Source: CAVYXZ01 sp965223835
GTDB lineage: Bacteria; Chloroflexota; Anaerolineae; Aggregatilineales; Phototrophicaceae
Reading direction: 5' to 3'
Length of the DNA stretch: 64,000 bases
Assembly: GCA_965223835.1 (NCBI GenBank)
Contig: CBDCXQ010000001.1
Span: 62,001-126,000 of the forward strand
Position numbers and translations under genes: made by a program. The notes under the pieces were generated by a model. That model made no database searches, had not been told where the DNA came from, and saw only the letters and a program-made list of their open reading frames with translations. Below, piece after piece: positions 32,689 to 40,947 of the stretch; the stretch's first letter is position 1; every line of letters begins with the position of its first letter.

Positions 32689-34514
32689 TGCAAACACTCT
32701 CTGACCAGGAAATCTCGAACGTTAAAGACGGCTTGCGGCTGTTGAACAGTCAGGTGCAGAATGGGCGGGTGGACGGCAGCGTCCTGGCCCACCAGCTTAA
32801 AAAATTTGAGGTCTTCGTCCAGCATGTTGAAGCCGAGCATAAACAGCACAAGCAGGCCGGGCACTTCGAGGCCCTCTATAACATCAGCCGTCTACTCGGG
32901 TCATCACTTGATCTGCAAGTGGTGCTGGACCAGATTATGGACGCGATTGTGCAGCTTACGGGTGCGGAACGTGGTTTCCTGATGCTGCGCGATGATGATG
33001 GTGGGTTGGCGGTCAAGGTCGCTCGTAATTTCGATCAGCAAACGCTGGACAGTGAAAACTTCAAATTTAGCAAGACGATTGTCAACAATGTGCTCGATAC
33101 CGGCGAACCGGTTGTGACCACCAATGCGGCGGAGGATCCGCGCTTCTCTGGTCAGGCCAGCATCGTCGCCCAGGCCCTGCGCAGTATCATGGCGACCCCG
33201 TTGCGGGCGCGCGGCAACATCATTGGCGTGGCCTATGTTGATAACAAGATCATCACCGGCTTATTCAGTGATGCGGACCTCGCCGCTTTAGATGCGCTTA
33301 TGGGCCAGGCCGCGGTAGCGTTAGACAACGCGTTGTTATTTGCCGAAACCGACGAGGCGTTGGCGGGACGTGTCGAAGAATTGCGTCAATTGCGCCGGAT
33401 TGACCTGTTGCTGAATGAAACATTGGACGCTGAAAAAGCGATGCAGTATACGCTGGAGTGGGCCTGTCGCCTGACGGATGCCGCTGGAGGTTACATGGGG
33501 ATCGTTGAAGGCGACCCGCCGTTTGTGCGCCGGGTGGGTCATTATGGCGTGATGAATGGCACCGAACCGCCATCGGATCTGAACACATTGTATCCCGAAG
33601 TGTCCCAGGTCATCGAGAGTGGCAAATCCACTCGCGTCACCAGCGATCATAATCCCAATACCTTAATCGTTCCCCTGCACCGGGAGCAAAACGTGTTGGG
33701 GGTGGTCATCCTGCAACCGCCGGACGATAAGGCTTTTTCTCCCGAACAGCAGGACCTCATTGACCGTATTATTGCGCGGGCGGCGGTCGCCATCGAAAAT
33801 GGTCGACTGTACGCGGCGGTGCAGGCGGCAGACCGGGCCAAGAGTGAATTTGTTGGTGTGGTGGCACATGATCTCAAGACACCGATGACGAGTATTGGCG
33901 GTTATGCCTCGTTGATGCTGATGCACGGGACCAACCTTGATGAGCGCCAGCAGCAATTTCTGGAACTCATCAAGAACACGGTTAAACGGATGGAAGTATT
34001 GGTGTCTGACCTGTCCGACATTAGTCGCATCGAGAGCGGTCACTTCTTCATGAACGAAACACAGGTTAAGGTGGTAGACATTTTCCAGGCGGTTAAGGAT
34101 AACACCCTGCCGCAGATCGAGGAACGCGGTCACCAGTACATCGAAAAAATGGAACCGGAACTGCCGGATATGTATGTCGATTACTATCGGTTGCTGCAAG
34201 TGCTTACTAATCTGGTCAGCAATGCTTATAAGTATACGCCGGACAACGGCACGATTTTGTTGGGTGCGCGTCGCAGCGCCACCGGCATTGAGTTCAGTGT
34301 GCGCGATTCAGGGATTGGCCTGACGCCGGAAGCGATTGCAAAACTGGGCACAAAATTCTGGCGGGCTGAGGACGATTTCACCCGGTCGCAGCCCGGAACC
34401 GGCCTCGGTTTTGCCATTACCAGTGCGCTGGTGGAACAAATGGGTAGCCGGATCGTTATTCAAAGCGCCATCGGCAAAGGCAGCCAGTTTACCTTTAGCG
34501 TCCCGGTCAGCTAG
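32685..34514 (+). CDS. GAF-GAF sensor histidine kinase
   Basis: This is a 609-residue soluble kinase. An N-terminal helix is followed by GAF 1 (about 62-215: LYNISRLLGSSLDLQVVLDQIMDAIVQLTGAERGFLML), a second, weaker GAF (about 235-375), then HisKA with H395 in GVVAHDLKTPMTSIGGYASLM. The HATPase domain has its N-box in NLVSNAYKYTPDNG, G1 in DSGIGL and G2 in GTGLGFAI. No transmembrane segment is present, so it senses an internal signal. It is the intact first member of a set of four kinase-like genes here. Its start overlaps the nth stop (ATGA). Confidence 0.9.
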   Translation: MMQTLSDQEISNVKDGLRLLNSQVQNGRVDGSVLAHQLKKFEVFVQHVEAEHKQHKQAGHFEALYNISRLLGSSLDLQVVLDQIMDAIVQLTGAERGFLMLRDDDGGLAVKVARNFDQQTLDSENFKFSKTIVNNVLDTGEPVVTTNAAEDPRFSGQASIVAQALRSIMATPLRARGNIIGVAYVDNKIITGLFSDADLAALDALMGQAAVALDNALLFAETDEALAGRVEELRQLRRIDLLLNETLDAEKAMQYTLEWACRLTDAAGGYMGIVEGDPPFVRRVGHYGVMNGTEPPSDLNTLYPEVSQVIESGKSTRVTSDHNPNTLIVPLHREQNVLGVVILQPPDDKAFSPEQQDLIDRIIARAAVAIENGRLYAAVQAADRAKSEFVGVVAHDLKTPMTSIGGYASLMLMHGTNLDERQQQFLELIKNTVKRMEVLVSDLSDISRIESGHFFMNETQVKVVDIFQAVKDNTLPQIEERGHQYIEKMEPELPDMYVDYYRLLQVLTNLVSNAYKYTPDNGTILLGARRSATGIEFSVRDSGIGLTPEAIAKLGTKFWRAEDDFTRSQPGTGLGFAITSALVEQMGSRIVIQSAIGKGSQFTFSVPVS

Positions 34515-34551
34515 GTGCCGGGCAATTTTTAAGAACTGCGAGCAAATTACC

Positions 34552-35430
34552 ATGACCGAAGAAAATGCACTATCACAGGCGCGTGCGCTGGTAGATGAAC
34601 TGCTGGAAGCTGCCAAAACCGGTGCCATTATCCCCGTTCAGCTACCGCGTCAAGTGGCGGCCATCGCCCAGGCTTTGGAAGCGGCAGCAGATGAAAACAC
34701 CAATAGCACGGCAGCCCCGTCGGCGGATATGGAAACATTCCTGCGCGACCAGGCCGAGTTCATGTCCCATGCAATCCATGAATTGCGCATCCCCATGACC
34801 AGTATTCGCGGCTACTCGGATATGCTCAATACGCCGTCAATGGGTGAATTGAACGATATGCAGAAGCAGTTTCTCGATACGATCCGCACCAACTCCAGGC
34901 GTATGGAAACCCTGATGCTCGACGTCAGCGACATCAGCAAGATTCGTGGTGGCACGCTCAAAGTCGTGCCGAAAATGGACATGTTCAAGAACATCGCCAT
35001 GCAGGTCGAAAAAGACCAGACGCCGGTTGCTGAAGCGATGAACCGCACCTTAACCTTTGATATTCCGCAGGGATTGCCGCTCCTGAACATTGATGGTGAT
35101 CTGCTGGCGAAGGCGCTGAATAAGCTGGTCGAAAACGCGCTGCGCTATACGCATGAGGGCGGTGAAGTGCAGGTGCGGGGCACTGCCGTTGATGACCAAC
35201 TGGTCATTCACATTCAGGATAACGGCATTGGCATGACTCCCTCAGATTTGGAACAATTGGGAACATTGTATTTTCGGTCCGACCACGACCACGTTCTCGA
35301 ATACAAAGGCAGTGGTCTCGGCATCCCAATTGCGTTTGGTATTATCGAAACAATGGGTGGAACTGTTGCGGTCGAAAGTGCGCTCGATCAAGGGACAACC
35401 TTTACCATCGCGTTCAAGGGCATGGCATAA
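34552..35430 (+). CDS. Short sensor histidine kinase without input domain
   Basis: This 292-residue protein has HisKA with the phosphoacceptor H76 (FMSHAIHELRIPMTSIRGYSDML) and a complete HATPase domain (NKLVENALRYTHEGG, DNGIGM, GSGLGI). The 70 residues before HisKA are helical and Ala-rich, with no PAS, GAF or membrane segment. The missing sensor suggests it is driven by a partner, perhaps the GAF kinase just upstream or the pseudokinase just downstream. An open frame extends back to 34336 but overlaps the previous gene, so the ATG at 34552 is chosen. Confidence 0.85.
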   Translation: MTEENALSQARALVDELLEAAKTGAIIPVQLPRQVAAIAQALEAAADENTNSTAAPSADMETFLRDQAEFMSHAIHELRIPMTSIRGYSDMLNTPSMGELNDMQKQFLDTIRTNSRRMETLMLDVSDISKIRGGTLKVVPKMDMFKNIAMQVEKDQTPVAEAMNRTLTFDIPQGLPLLNIDGDLLAKALNKLVENALRYTHEGGEVQVRGTAVDDQLVIHIQDNGIGMTPSDLEQLGTLYFRSDHDHVLEYKGSGLGIPIAFGIIETMGGTVAVESALDQGTTFTIAFKGMA

Positions 35431-35432
35431 AC

Positions 35433-36419
35433 ATGGCGGAACCATTGAGCGTCACGACAGCGATCGAATCACTGGATCGCCTCAAACAAGCTGCACCGCC
35501 CGCGACAGCATCCCGCCTGGGTCAAATCATGGCGCTGATTCAAAGCCTGGCCGCCGACAATGCGTTTCTGTCTGCTCAAGTTACCGAAGATGCCGACATC
35601 CTCCAAACTTTGTCGCCCCCGCCAGATGTGGAGGATTTGCCACCACCCCCACCACCGCCCGAACCCGAATTTGAGCCGGAAACAGGTTCACAAACCCACC
35701 CAGCCGATGCACCGATGAGCGCTGAGGACATTACGCTCGATATTGTTGCGGGACTGAATGAAGCGCTCCGGGTACCGTTGGATGCGATACGCGGGCGATC
35801 AGAAGTTATTCAGTCCACGCTGGTCGATTTGATGTCTGAAGAGCAGGTGCAGTGGTTACAGGCGATTGATGATAACACCGACCAGGCGTTTTTGGCGCTC
35901 GATGCAGTGGATCGATTAGTCGCGCTCATTCGCCATGACGTCCAGATCAACTGGGCCAACATCATCACTACCGAGTTGTTGGAGGAAGCGCAAAACCGCA
36001 TTGCCGAACGGGCCACCCAGGCTAAACATCAGATTACGATCCAGGTGCCCGATATTGTCCCCTTAGCCTACGGCGATTTTTACCAATCGTTACTGATTTT
36101 GAACAATATGCTGGACAACGCGATTCGGTATACTCCACCCGGCGGTCAGATCCGCCTGTCAGTTGATAACCTGGGTACCCACGTCCTGTTCAGTGTGAGC
36201 GACAATGGCATTGGCCTGCAACCTGAAGATATTGAGAAAGTTGGTAAACCGTTCTGGCGCGGTGATCATCATCCGCTCGTCCGTTACAATGCCAGTGGGA
36301 CCGGCCTGTCCTTGTTTCTGGCAAAACAGATTCTCGCACTCCAGGATGGTGAGCTAATTTTCTCTGGCGAACCCGAACTGGGCAGCACCTTTAGTTTCAC
36401 ACTACCAGCCCCGGCTTGA
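35433..36419 (+). CDS. Histidine-kinase-like protein lacking the phospho-His
   Basis: This 328-residue protein resembles the preceding kinase but has a poly-proline linker (about 62-80). Aligning IVAGLNEALRVPLDAIRGRSEVI with the HisKA of the upstream gene puts glutamate (E110, codon GAA) where the phosphoacceptor histidine should be. The HATPase domain looks complete: NNMLDNAIRYTPPGGQ, DNGIGL, GTGLSLFLAK. It could bind ATP but not autophosphorylate at the usual site. It may act as a dimer partner or allosteric subunit. It starts 2 bases after the upstream kinase stop and is surely in the same operon. Confidence 0.82.
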   Translation: MAEPLSVTTAIESLDRLKQAAPPATASRLGQIMALIQSLAADNAFLSAQVTEDADILQTLSPPPDVEDLPPPPPPPEPEFEPETGSQTHPADAPMSAEDITLDIVAGLNEALRVPLDAIRGRSEVIQSTLVDLMSEEQVQWLQAIDDNTDQAFLALDAVDRLVALIRHDVQINWANIITTELLEEAQNRIAERATQAKHQITIQVPDIVPLAYGDFYQSLLILNNMLDNAIRYTPPGGQIRLSVDNLGTHVLFSVSDNGIGLQPEDIEKVGKPFWRGDHHPLVRYNASGTGLSLFLAKQILALQDGELIFSGEPELGSTFSFTLPAPA

Positions 36420-36450
36420 GGATTGGCCTTAAGATTCACAAAATTTTTAC

Positions 36451-36479
36451 TTTACATCCCGTTTTTTTCATGCTAAATT
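36451..36479 (+). promoter_or_regulatory. Promoter of greA
   Basis: TTTACA (36451-36456), 17 bases, then TAAATT (36474-36479) form a good housekeeping promoter 105 bases before greA. Transcription should start near 36486, just before the leader hairpin. Confidence 0.6.
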
Positions 36480-36508
36480 GGTTTACACTAATCTGAAAGT
36501 TGTAAATC

Positions 36509-36534
36509 AACACAGCACCTGCTGTGTTTTTGTT
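36509..36534 (+). terminator. Leader hairpin with T tract before greA
   Basis: AACACAGC pairs perfectly with GCTGTGTT around ACCT and is followed by TTTTGTT. It lies between the greA promoter and the greA ribosome site, so it can act as an attenuator that releases an RNA of about 45-50 bases. It may also end readthrough from the kinase genes. Confidence 0.65.
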
Positions 36535-36583
36535 CCTGTGTGCTATTTGCCGATAGCGCATTTTTTAATTTTAGGAGGGAAGC

Positions 36584-37060
36584 ATGGTGGACCAACCGCA
36601 ATATCTGACTCCCGAAGGCTTCAAAAATCTGGAACGACGGTTGCGCAATCTCACGGAAGTGCGCCGGGCTGAAGTCGCCGAGCGGCTGCGCCAGGCATTG
36701 GAAGAAGGTGGCGACCTGACCGAAAATGCTGAATATGAAGACGCCAAAAATGAGCAAGCCTTCATTGAAGGTGAAATTCAGCGCCTCGAGATCATCCTGA
36801 ATACGGCAGAAGTCATCGAGAATGTCGACGGCAAACGCGATAGTGTAACCGTTGGCGCGAAAGTGACCGTCGTCGAACACGGCACTGACGATCAGGAAAT
36901 TTATTACGTGGTCGGCTCGGCTGAAGCCCAACCCCGCGAAGGCCGCATCTCAGTGGAAAGCCCGCTGGGTAAAGCACTGCTCGGTGCGAAAGTGCGCGAT
37001 AAAGTCAAGGTGAAAGCCCCCGATGGCGACTTAGTATTCGTCATCAAAGCCATTGAATAA
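36584..37060 (+). CDS. greA: Transcription elongation factor GreA
   Basis: This 158-residue protein has the standard GreA layout: an N-terminal coiled coil whose tip carries GDLTENAEYEDAKNEQ (the acidic residues that reach the RNA polymerase active site), then an FKBP-like C-terminal domain with SVTVGAKVTVVEHG, ESPLGKALLGAKVRDKVKVKAPDG. It rescues backtracked polymerase by stimulating cleavage of the nascent RNA. A strong GGAGGG site precedes the ATG. It has its own promoter, leader hairpin and terminator, so it is transcribed independently inside the kinase cluster. Confidence 0.96.
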   Translation: MVDQPQYLTPEGFKNLERRLRNLTEVRRAEVAERLRQALEEGGDLTENAEYEDAKNEQAFIEGEIQRLEIILNTAEVIENVDGKRDSVTVGAKVTVVEHGTDDQEIYYVVGSAEAQPREGRISVESPLGKALLGAKVRDKVKVKAPDGDLVFVIKAIE

Positions 37061-37077
37061 CGTAACCACGCACCACC

Positions 37078-37118
37078 AATAGCTCTGGGCATGCATTGGT
37101 TCAGAGCTATTGTTTTTC
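37078..37118 (+). terminator. Rho-independent terminator of greA
   Basis: AATAGCTCTG (37078-37087) pairs perfectly with CAGAGCTATT (37102-37111) and is followed by GTTTTTCC. It lies 17 bases after the greA stop. Confidence 0.88.
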
Positions 37119-37356
37119 CTCGCTATTTTGCCGTGACATGATAAATCGTCCCGTCATTGAGCGTAATGAGCGGCGATAATTAGACCCAATTTATACGTGT
37201 TTGAGCCTTACCCGCTTAAATCACAATTTGAGCGGTGCCTTCTCAGCTGCAGACACCGGCATCATCTTCAGCCTGAGACCATCAGAATAGCATATTAGTG
37301 ATTCTGGGATAAAATAATACCGTACTCAACAATCGCTACACCATAGGGGTCGTACT
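37119..37356. other. Intergenic region before PAS kinase-like gene
   Basis: This stretch between the greA terminator and the next gene has no credible ORF. A TAAAAT at 37310-37315 could be a -10 for the downstream gene, but no matching -35 was found. AGGGG about 8 nt before the GTG at 37357 is a fair ribosome site. Confidence 0.4.
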
Positions 37357-38484
37357 GTGAATTTTGAAGATATGCTCGATGGTCAATCGGTTTTAGATGG
37401 CCTGGGGCACGGCGTCATGATCTTTGACGATCATGGCGGCCTCGTCATCTATAATCACGCTGTCGAATCCATCCTGGGAACCGACCTCAAACTTATCCAT
37501 TCCGAAGGCTGGACAGCGGCAGCCGTGCTCTTCAACAGCGGCCAGCAGGAACCCGGTGGCGGCATTGATATGGTTCGACAGCGGGCCCTGGATTCCGGCA
37601 AACCGGAGCGGTTCCGCTTTTATCGTGCGGGCGAATTCATTCCGTGCTTTGTCGCGGCAGTTGCGGGCAAAGCGGATGTTGTTTACACCATGATTGCGCT
37701 GGATATGCCGGATTGGTCGGTGGTCAATGAATTGATTGGCCGTTTCCGCGACCAGGTCAAAGAAGCGGTTGAGACCACTGACGGGCATCTCAACCTGATT
37801 AATCTGAGCATTAAGCAAATGCAGCCCGACGACCCGGTTGAGAAATTGAGTAAGCGCATCAGCGGTTTCAATCGGCTGATTAGCACCCATATGTACCGCA
37901 CTGGCACGCTCATGGACTTGCTGGGACGCTTGCAAGCACTGCGTACCGGTGAATTGGCACGAACCGTCGAAGCCGGGCGCAAGAAGATTCGGCTGGTCGA
38001 TTTCGTCGAAGATTTTTTTGAAGAACTGGATGAGATCACCCTACTGGACCCGGAATCTGATCCTGAAGATTATCGCAGCCGCCTGTCCGATGACATTCCG
38101 CATGATCTGGCGGTCCACGCGTCCCCGGAACATCTGACGATTATCTTGCGAGACCTGGTGCGTAATGCTATCATGTACAGTATGAAAGCTTCGCCCGTGA
38201 AAATTGTGGCATCAACGCAGGGCGCGAATGTCCAAATTGATGTCATTGACCAGGGCTATGGCGTGCGCAGCAAGGAAATCGACAAGGTTTTTCAACCGTT
38301 CCAGCGGGCACGTCAACCCCAAATTATCGCTGAATTTGGTCATGGGTTAAGCCTGTATTTGTGTAAACAAGAAGTTGAAGCGATGAACGGCGGTCTGTGG
38401 TTCAAAACAGAAGAAGAAGTGGGCAGTACGTTTAGTATCAAGCTGCCACAATGGCAGGAGTCGTCGTCTGCCAGCGATTCATAG
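37357..38484 (+). CDS. PAS and HATPase protein without a HisKA H-box
   Basis: This 375-residue protein has an N-terminal PAS-like domain (VLDGLGHGVMIFDDHGGLVIYNHAVESILG), a helical middle (about 128-240) and a HATPase domain (ILRDLVRNAIMYSMKASPVKIV, DQGYGV, GHGLSLYLCKQEVEAMNGGL). The helical region (RFRDQVKEAVETTDGHLNLINLSIKQM) does not show the H-E/D-L-R-x-P phosphoacceptor motif, so it is probably a pseudokinase or uses an atypical site. The start is a GTG with AGGGG before it; the next in-frame ATG is 5 codons later. It ends at a hairpin terminator. Confidence 0.8.
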   Translation: MNFEDMLDGQSVLDGLGHGVMIFDDHGGLVIYNHAVESILGTDLKLIHSEGWTAAAVLFNSGQQEPGGGIDMVRQRALDSGKPERFRFYRAGEFIPCFVAAVAGKADVVYTMIALDMPDWSVVNELIGRFRDQVKEAVETTDGHLNLINLSIKQMQPDDPVEKLSKRISGFNRLISTHMYRTGTLMDLLGRLQALRTGELARTVEAGRKKIRLVDFVEDFFEELDEITLLDPESDPEDYRSRLSDDIPHDLAVHASPEHLTIILRDLVRNAIMYSMKASPVKIVASTQGANVQIDVIDQGYGVRSKEIDKVFQPFQRARQPQIIAEFGHGLSLYLCKQEVEAMNGGLWFKTEEEVGSTFSIKLPQWQESSSASDS

Positions 38485-38511
38485 AACCGCTTAGCCTGCA
38501 TTGCCAGCCGA

Positions 38512-38546
38512 CGCGCGTCCTGGTTCACCGGGCGGGCGTTTTTATT
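38512..38546 (+). terminator. Terminator after kinase-like gene
   Basis: CGCGCGTCCTGG pairs with CCGGGCGGGCG (one mismatch, one bulge, one wobble) around TTCA, followed by TTTTTATTTT. It lies 28 bases after the stop codon. Confidence 0.7.
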
Positions 38547-38559
38547 TTGGATAGATGTG

Positions 38560-38754
38560 ATGGATTTCTTAACACCTGAATTTTTTGATTTGATGGTGAT
38601 CGTCGTGATTATCCTGGGGTTAGCATTAGCCGGGGTCCGACTGTATGCCGACCTCACCCGTCCGCTTCCAGATGAACGATCTAGCAGCGCGGATACGAAG
38701 CCGCGCAAACCAGAAGGCTTTAGCGAACAGGTGGACGAGTCCACCAAATCTTGA
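38560..38754 (+). CDS. Small single-helix membrane protein
   Basis: This 64-residue protein starts MDFLTPEFFDLMVIVVIILGLALAGVRLYADL, one transmembrane helix, followed by a polar Ser/Lys/Glu-rich tail. No family was recognised. A GTG directly before the ATG is also possible and the ribosome site is weak. It lies between a terminator and serS, with 64 bases to the serS start. A short hairpin at its end (GCACGG-AAC-CCGTGC, 38757-38771) has no T tract. Confidence 0.5.
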   Translation: MDFLTPEFFDLMVIVVIILGLALAGVRLYADLTRPLPDERSSSADTKPRKPEGFSEQVDESTKS

Positions 38755-38818
38755 GTGCACGGAACCCGTGCCTGACGAACTTAGCCGATTGAAGCATACC
38801 TCATGGAGAGCATAAACC

Positions 38819-40231
38819 ATGTTAGATATTACCCTTATTCGTGAAAAGCCCGAATGGGTGAAAAAACAAATCGACAAACTCAATGATCCCGGTGCCAGCG
38901 CGCGGATTGATGAGATTCTGGAACTTGACCAACAGCGGCGCCGTCTATTGACCGAGGCTGAAGCCTTGCAAGCCCATCGTAATCGCCTCAACAAAGCAAT
39001 GGGGCCGTTGCGCGGGAACAAAAAAATTGATGACGTGACCAAAGTCGCTTTGATGAATACCGCGACCACCCACATCAAAGCAGGTGATTACGATGCCGCG
39101 TTGTTGGCGTTGCAACCGGGTGCTGCTGTAACCGCGACCGACGATAACGATGTCAACGCGGCGATGGATGAGCTGGTCACGGCATTGCGGGCAATGAGTG
39201 ACGAATACAACGGCTTTCAAGAGCAAATCAAGCAGGTGGAAACGGACCTGAATCATCATATGCTGTGGGTGCCGAACCTGCCGCATGAGAGTGTGCCAGT
39301 GTTCGATAGCGAGGAACATAATGTCCCCTGGCAACCGGAAGGCGAGTTCTACGAATTCGATTTTCAGCCCAAACCACACTGGGACCTTGCGCCCGAACTG
39401 GACATTATCGACTTTGAGCGTGGCGTGAAACTCGGCGGGACCCGTAGTTATATCCTCAAGGGCTTGGGCGCACGCTTGCAACGAGCGCTGATTGACTTCT
39501 TTCTGGATATGGCCCGTGAGAAGGGCTTCGTTGAAGTTTACCTGCCGCTGATGGTCCACGAGGATATGATGGTCGGCGCGGGCCAGTTCCCCAAATTCCG
39601 CGATAATGTCTACACGGACCCCGATGCCGACATTTATTTCACCCCGACTGCCGAAGTCGCCATCACCAACATGCATCGCGACGAAATCCTTGATGAGAGC
39701 GATTTGCCCCTGTATTACGTGGGGCATACGCCGTGCTTCCGCCGCGAGAAGATGAGCGCGGGCCGTGATACCCGGGGGATTAAGCGCGTTCATCAATTCG
39801 AGAAGGTCGAGATGTATAAGTTCACGACGCCGGAAACGAGCTATGATGAACTGGAAAGCCTGACCGAGGCCGCCAGCGACCTATGCCGGGCGCTGAAGAT
39901 CCCGTTCCGTCGCTTAGAGATCGTGACGGGGGATCTGGGCTTTAGCGCCAGCAAGAAATATGACATCGAAATGTGGTCACCGGGGTGTGAAGAATGGCTG
40001 GAAGTGAGTTCGGTGAGTAACACGGTTGACTTCCAGTCACGGCGGGCCAACATTCGTTACCGGAGCGAGAATGCGAAGCGTCCGTTGTTTGTACATACCT
40101 TGAACGGCAGTGGCTTGGGGTTAACCCGTGTGATTATCGCCATTTTGGAGAATTACCAGCAGGCCGATGGCAGCGTCAAAGTGCCGGACGTGCTGGTGCC
40201 GTATATGGGCGGGATTGAGGTGATTAATTAG
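38819..40231 (+). CDS. serS: Seryl-tRNA synthetase
   Basis: This is a 470-residue class II synthetase that charges tRNA-Ser. The N-terminal coiled-coil arm spans about 25-150 and is longer than usual because of an extra piece around 70-115 (THIKAGDYDAALLALQPGAAVTATDDNDV). Motif 1 lies near GARLQRALIDFF, motif 2 is CFRREKMSAGRDTRGIKRVHQFEKVEMYKF, and motif 3 is LNGSGLGLTRVIIAILENYQ. TPTAEVAITN is the serine-pocket segment. Bacterial SerRS is usually about 420-430 residues, so the arm insertion accounts for the excess. No T-box leader was seen upstream. Confidence 0.95.
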   Translation: MLDITLIREKPEWVKKQIDKLNDPGASARIDEILELDQQRRRLLTEAEALQAHRNRLNKAMGPLRGNKKIDDVTKVALMNTATTHIKAGDYDAALLALQPGAAVTATDDNDVNAAMDELVTALRAMSDEYNGFQEQIKQVETDLNHHMLWVPNLPHESVPVFDSEEHNVPWQPEGEFYEFDFQPKPHWDLAPELDIIDFERGVKLGGTRSYILKGLGARLQRALIDFFLDMAREKGFVEVYLPLMVHEDMMVGAGQFPKFRDNVYTDPDADIYFTPTAEVAITNMHRDEILDESDLPLYYVGHTPCFRREKMSAGRDTRGIKRVHQFEKVEMYKFTTPETSYDELESLTEAASDLCRALKIPFRRLEIVTGDLGFSASKKYDIEMWSPGCEEWLEVSSVSNTVDFQSRRANIRYRSENAKRPLFVHTLNGSGLGLTRVIIAILENYQQADGSVKVPDVLVPYMGGIEVIN

Positions 40232-40433
40232 TCTTCAGTTGCCAGTCATCAGTTATCAGTCAAACGCATTCCGCTTTGCGATTTTGATGCCCCTCGCGGG
40301 ACTTCCTTCGGTCACTGCAAGCGGGTGCGTTGCTGCTTAGTGCTGCAAATCATTGGGCGTTGTCAGTTTTCTGACGGACGATGCCCGCGTCGTCTGTTTT
40401 AATTCAGACAAAAGCTTATTTAATACATTGTGA

Positions 40434-40805
40434 CTATTCCCCGCCGTCGACCAGTGCACACATGGCACCTGCGGGGTCCTGGATAACCGCGAATTGTTCG
40501 CCGGGTTTGCCGCGTGGTGGGACGATAATCTTGCCGCCGAGTTTTTCGCACGCTGCCAAACTTTCTGTGAGGTTGGCAACTGCGATATAAATTAACCATT
40601 GGGGTGGCATGGTCGCATTGGGGCCAGCCTGATGACAGATACCGGCGACGGCCTCGTCCTCAGCCGCCAGCATGTTGTAATCGGTGTGATCGCCGACGGG
40701 GACAGCTGCCGATTGCCAGCCCACGACCTGTTGATAAAAATCGCGCACCCCGTCTGCATCGGGCACCGTTAAATCCTGCCACGCAATTTGACCGATTCGC
40801 GCCAT
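40434..40805 (-). CDS. VOC family (glyoxalase/bleomycin-resistance fold) protein
   Basis: This 123-residue protein is a single VOC unit pair. It starts RIGQIAWQDLTVPDADGVRDFYQQVVGWQ, continues LAACEKLGGKIIVPPR and ends GEQFAVIQDPAGAMCALVDG, the common layout of the CFP-30-like VOC proteins. Metal ligands are not clear, so it may be a binding protein rather than an enzyme. GGAGG lies 7 nt before the ATG at 40805 (4 nt before the ATG at 40808). It follows the ArsR/AHSA1 pair on the same strand, separated by a hairpin. Confidence 0.82.
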   Translation of the reverse strand: MARIGQIAWQDLTVPDADGVRDFYQQVVGWQSAAVPVGDHTDYNMLAAEDEAVAGICHQAGPNATMPPQWLIYIAVANLTESLAACEKLGGKIIVPPRGKPGEQFAVIQDPAGAMCALVDGGE

Positions 40806-40854
40806 CATTTTGCCTCCATTAACCTGATCTGGGCGCAACAATTACGCTGTGATC

Positions 40855-40875
40855 GGGCGAGGCAAGCCTGCGCCC
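40855..40875. repeat. Intergenic hairpin repeat
   Basis: GGGCGAGGC-AA-GCCT-G-CGCCC forms a near-perfect hairpin with one bulged G, followed by CTAC. It sits between the AHSA1 and VOC genes. Its style matches the hairpin at 440-461, so both may belong to one dispersed family of small palindromes. Confidence 0.5.
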
Positions 40876-40947
40876 CTACATTTCATGGCAGCGTGAAAAA
40901 TTGCCCAGTGCCATCATGATGCTGGAAAATTTGTTCTATGAGAGATT

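Noticed and set aside
33663..34199. 178-residue minus-strand ORF in the GAF kinase gene
   Set aside because: It is antisense to the HisKA region and has no start signal.
37119..37356. Possible riboswitch or small RNA before the PAS protein gene
   Set aside because: No conserved aptamer-like folding or terminator/antiterminator pair was recognised by eye.
38945..39796. 283-residue minus-strand ORF inside serS
   Set aside because: It is fully antisense to an unmistakable synthetase gene and has no domain of its own.
40232..40433. CAGTCATCAGTTATCAGT stretch after serS considered as a regulatory repeat
   Set aside because: It is a short low-complexity run with no symmetric structure or gene start nearby.
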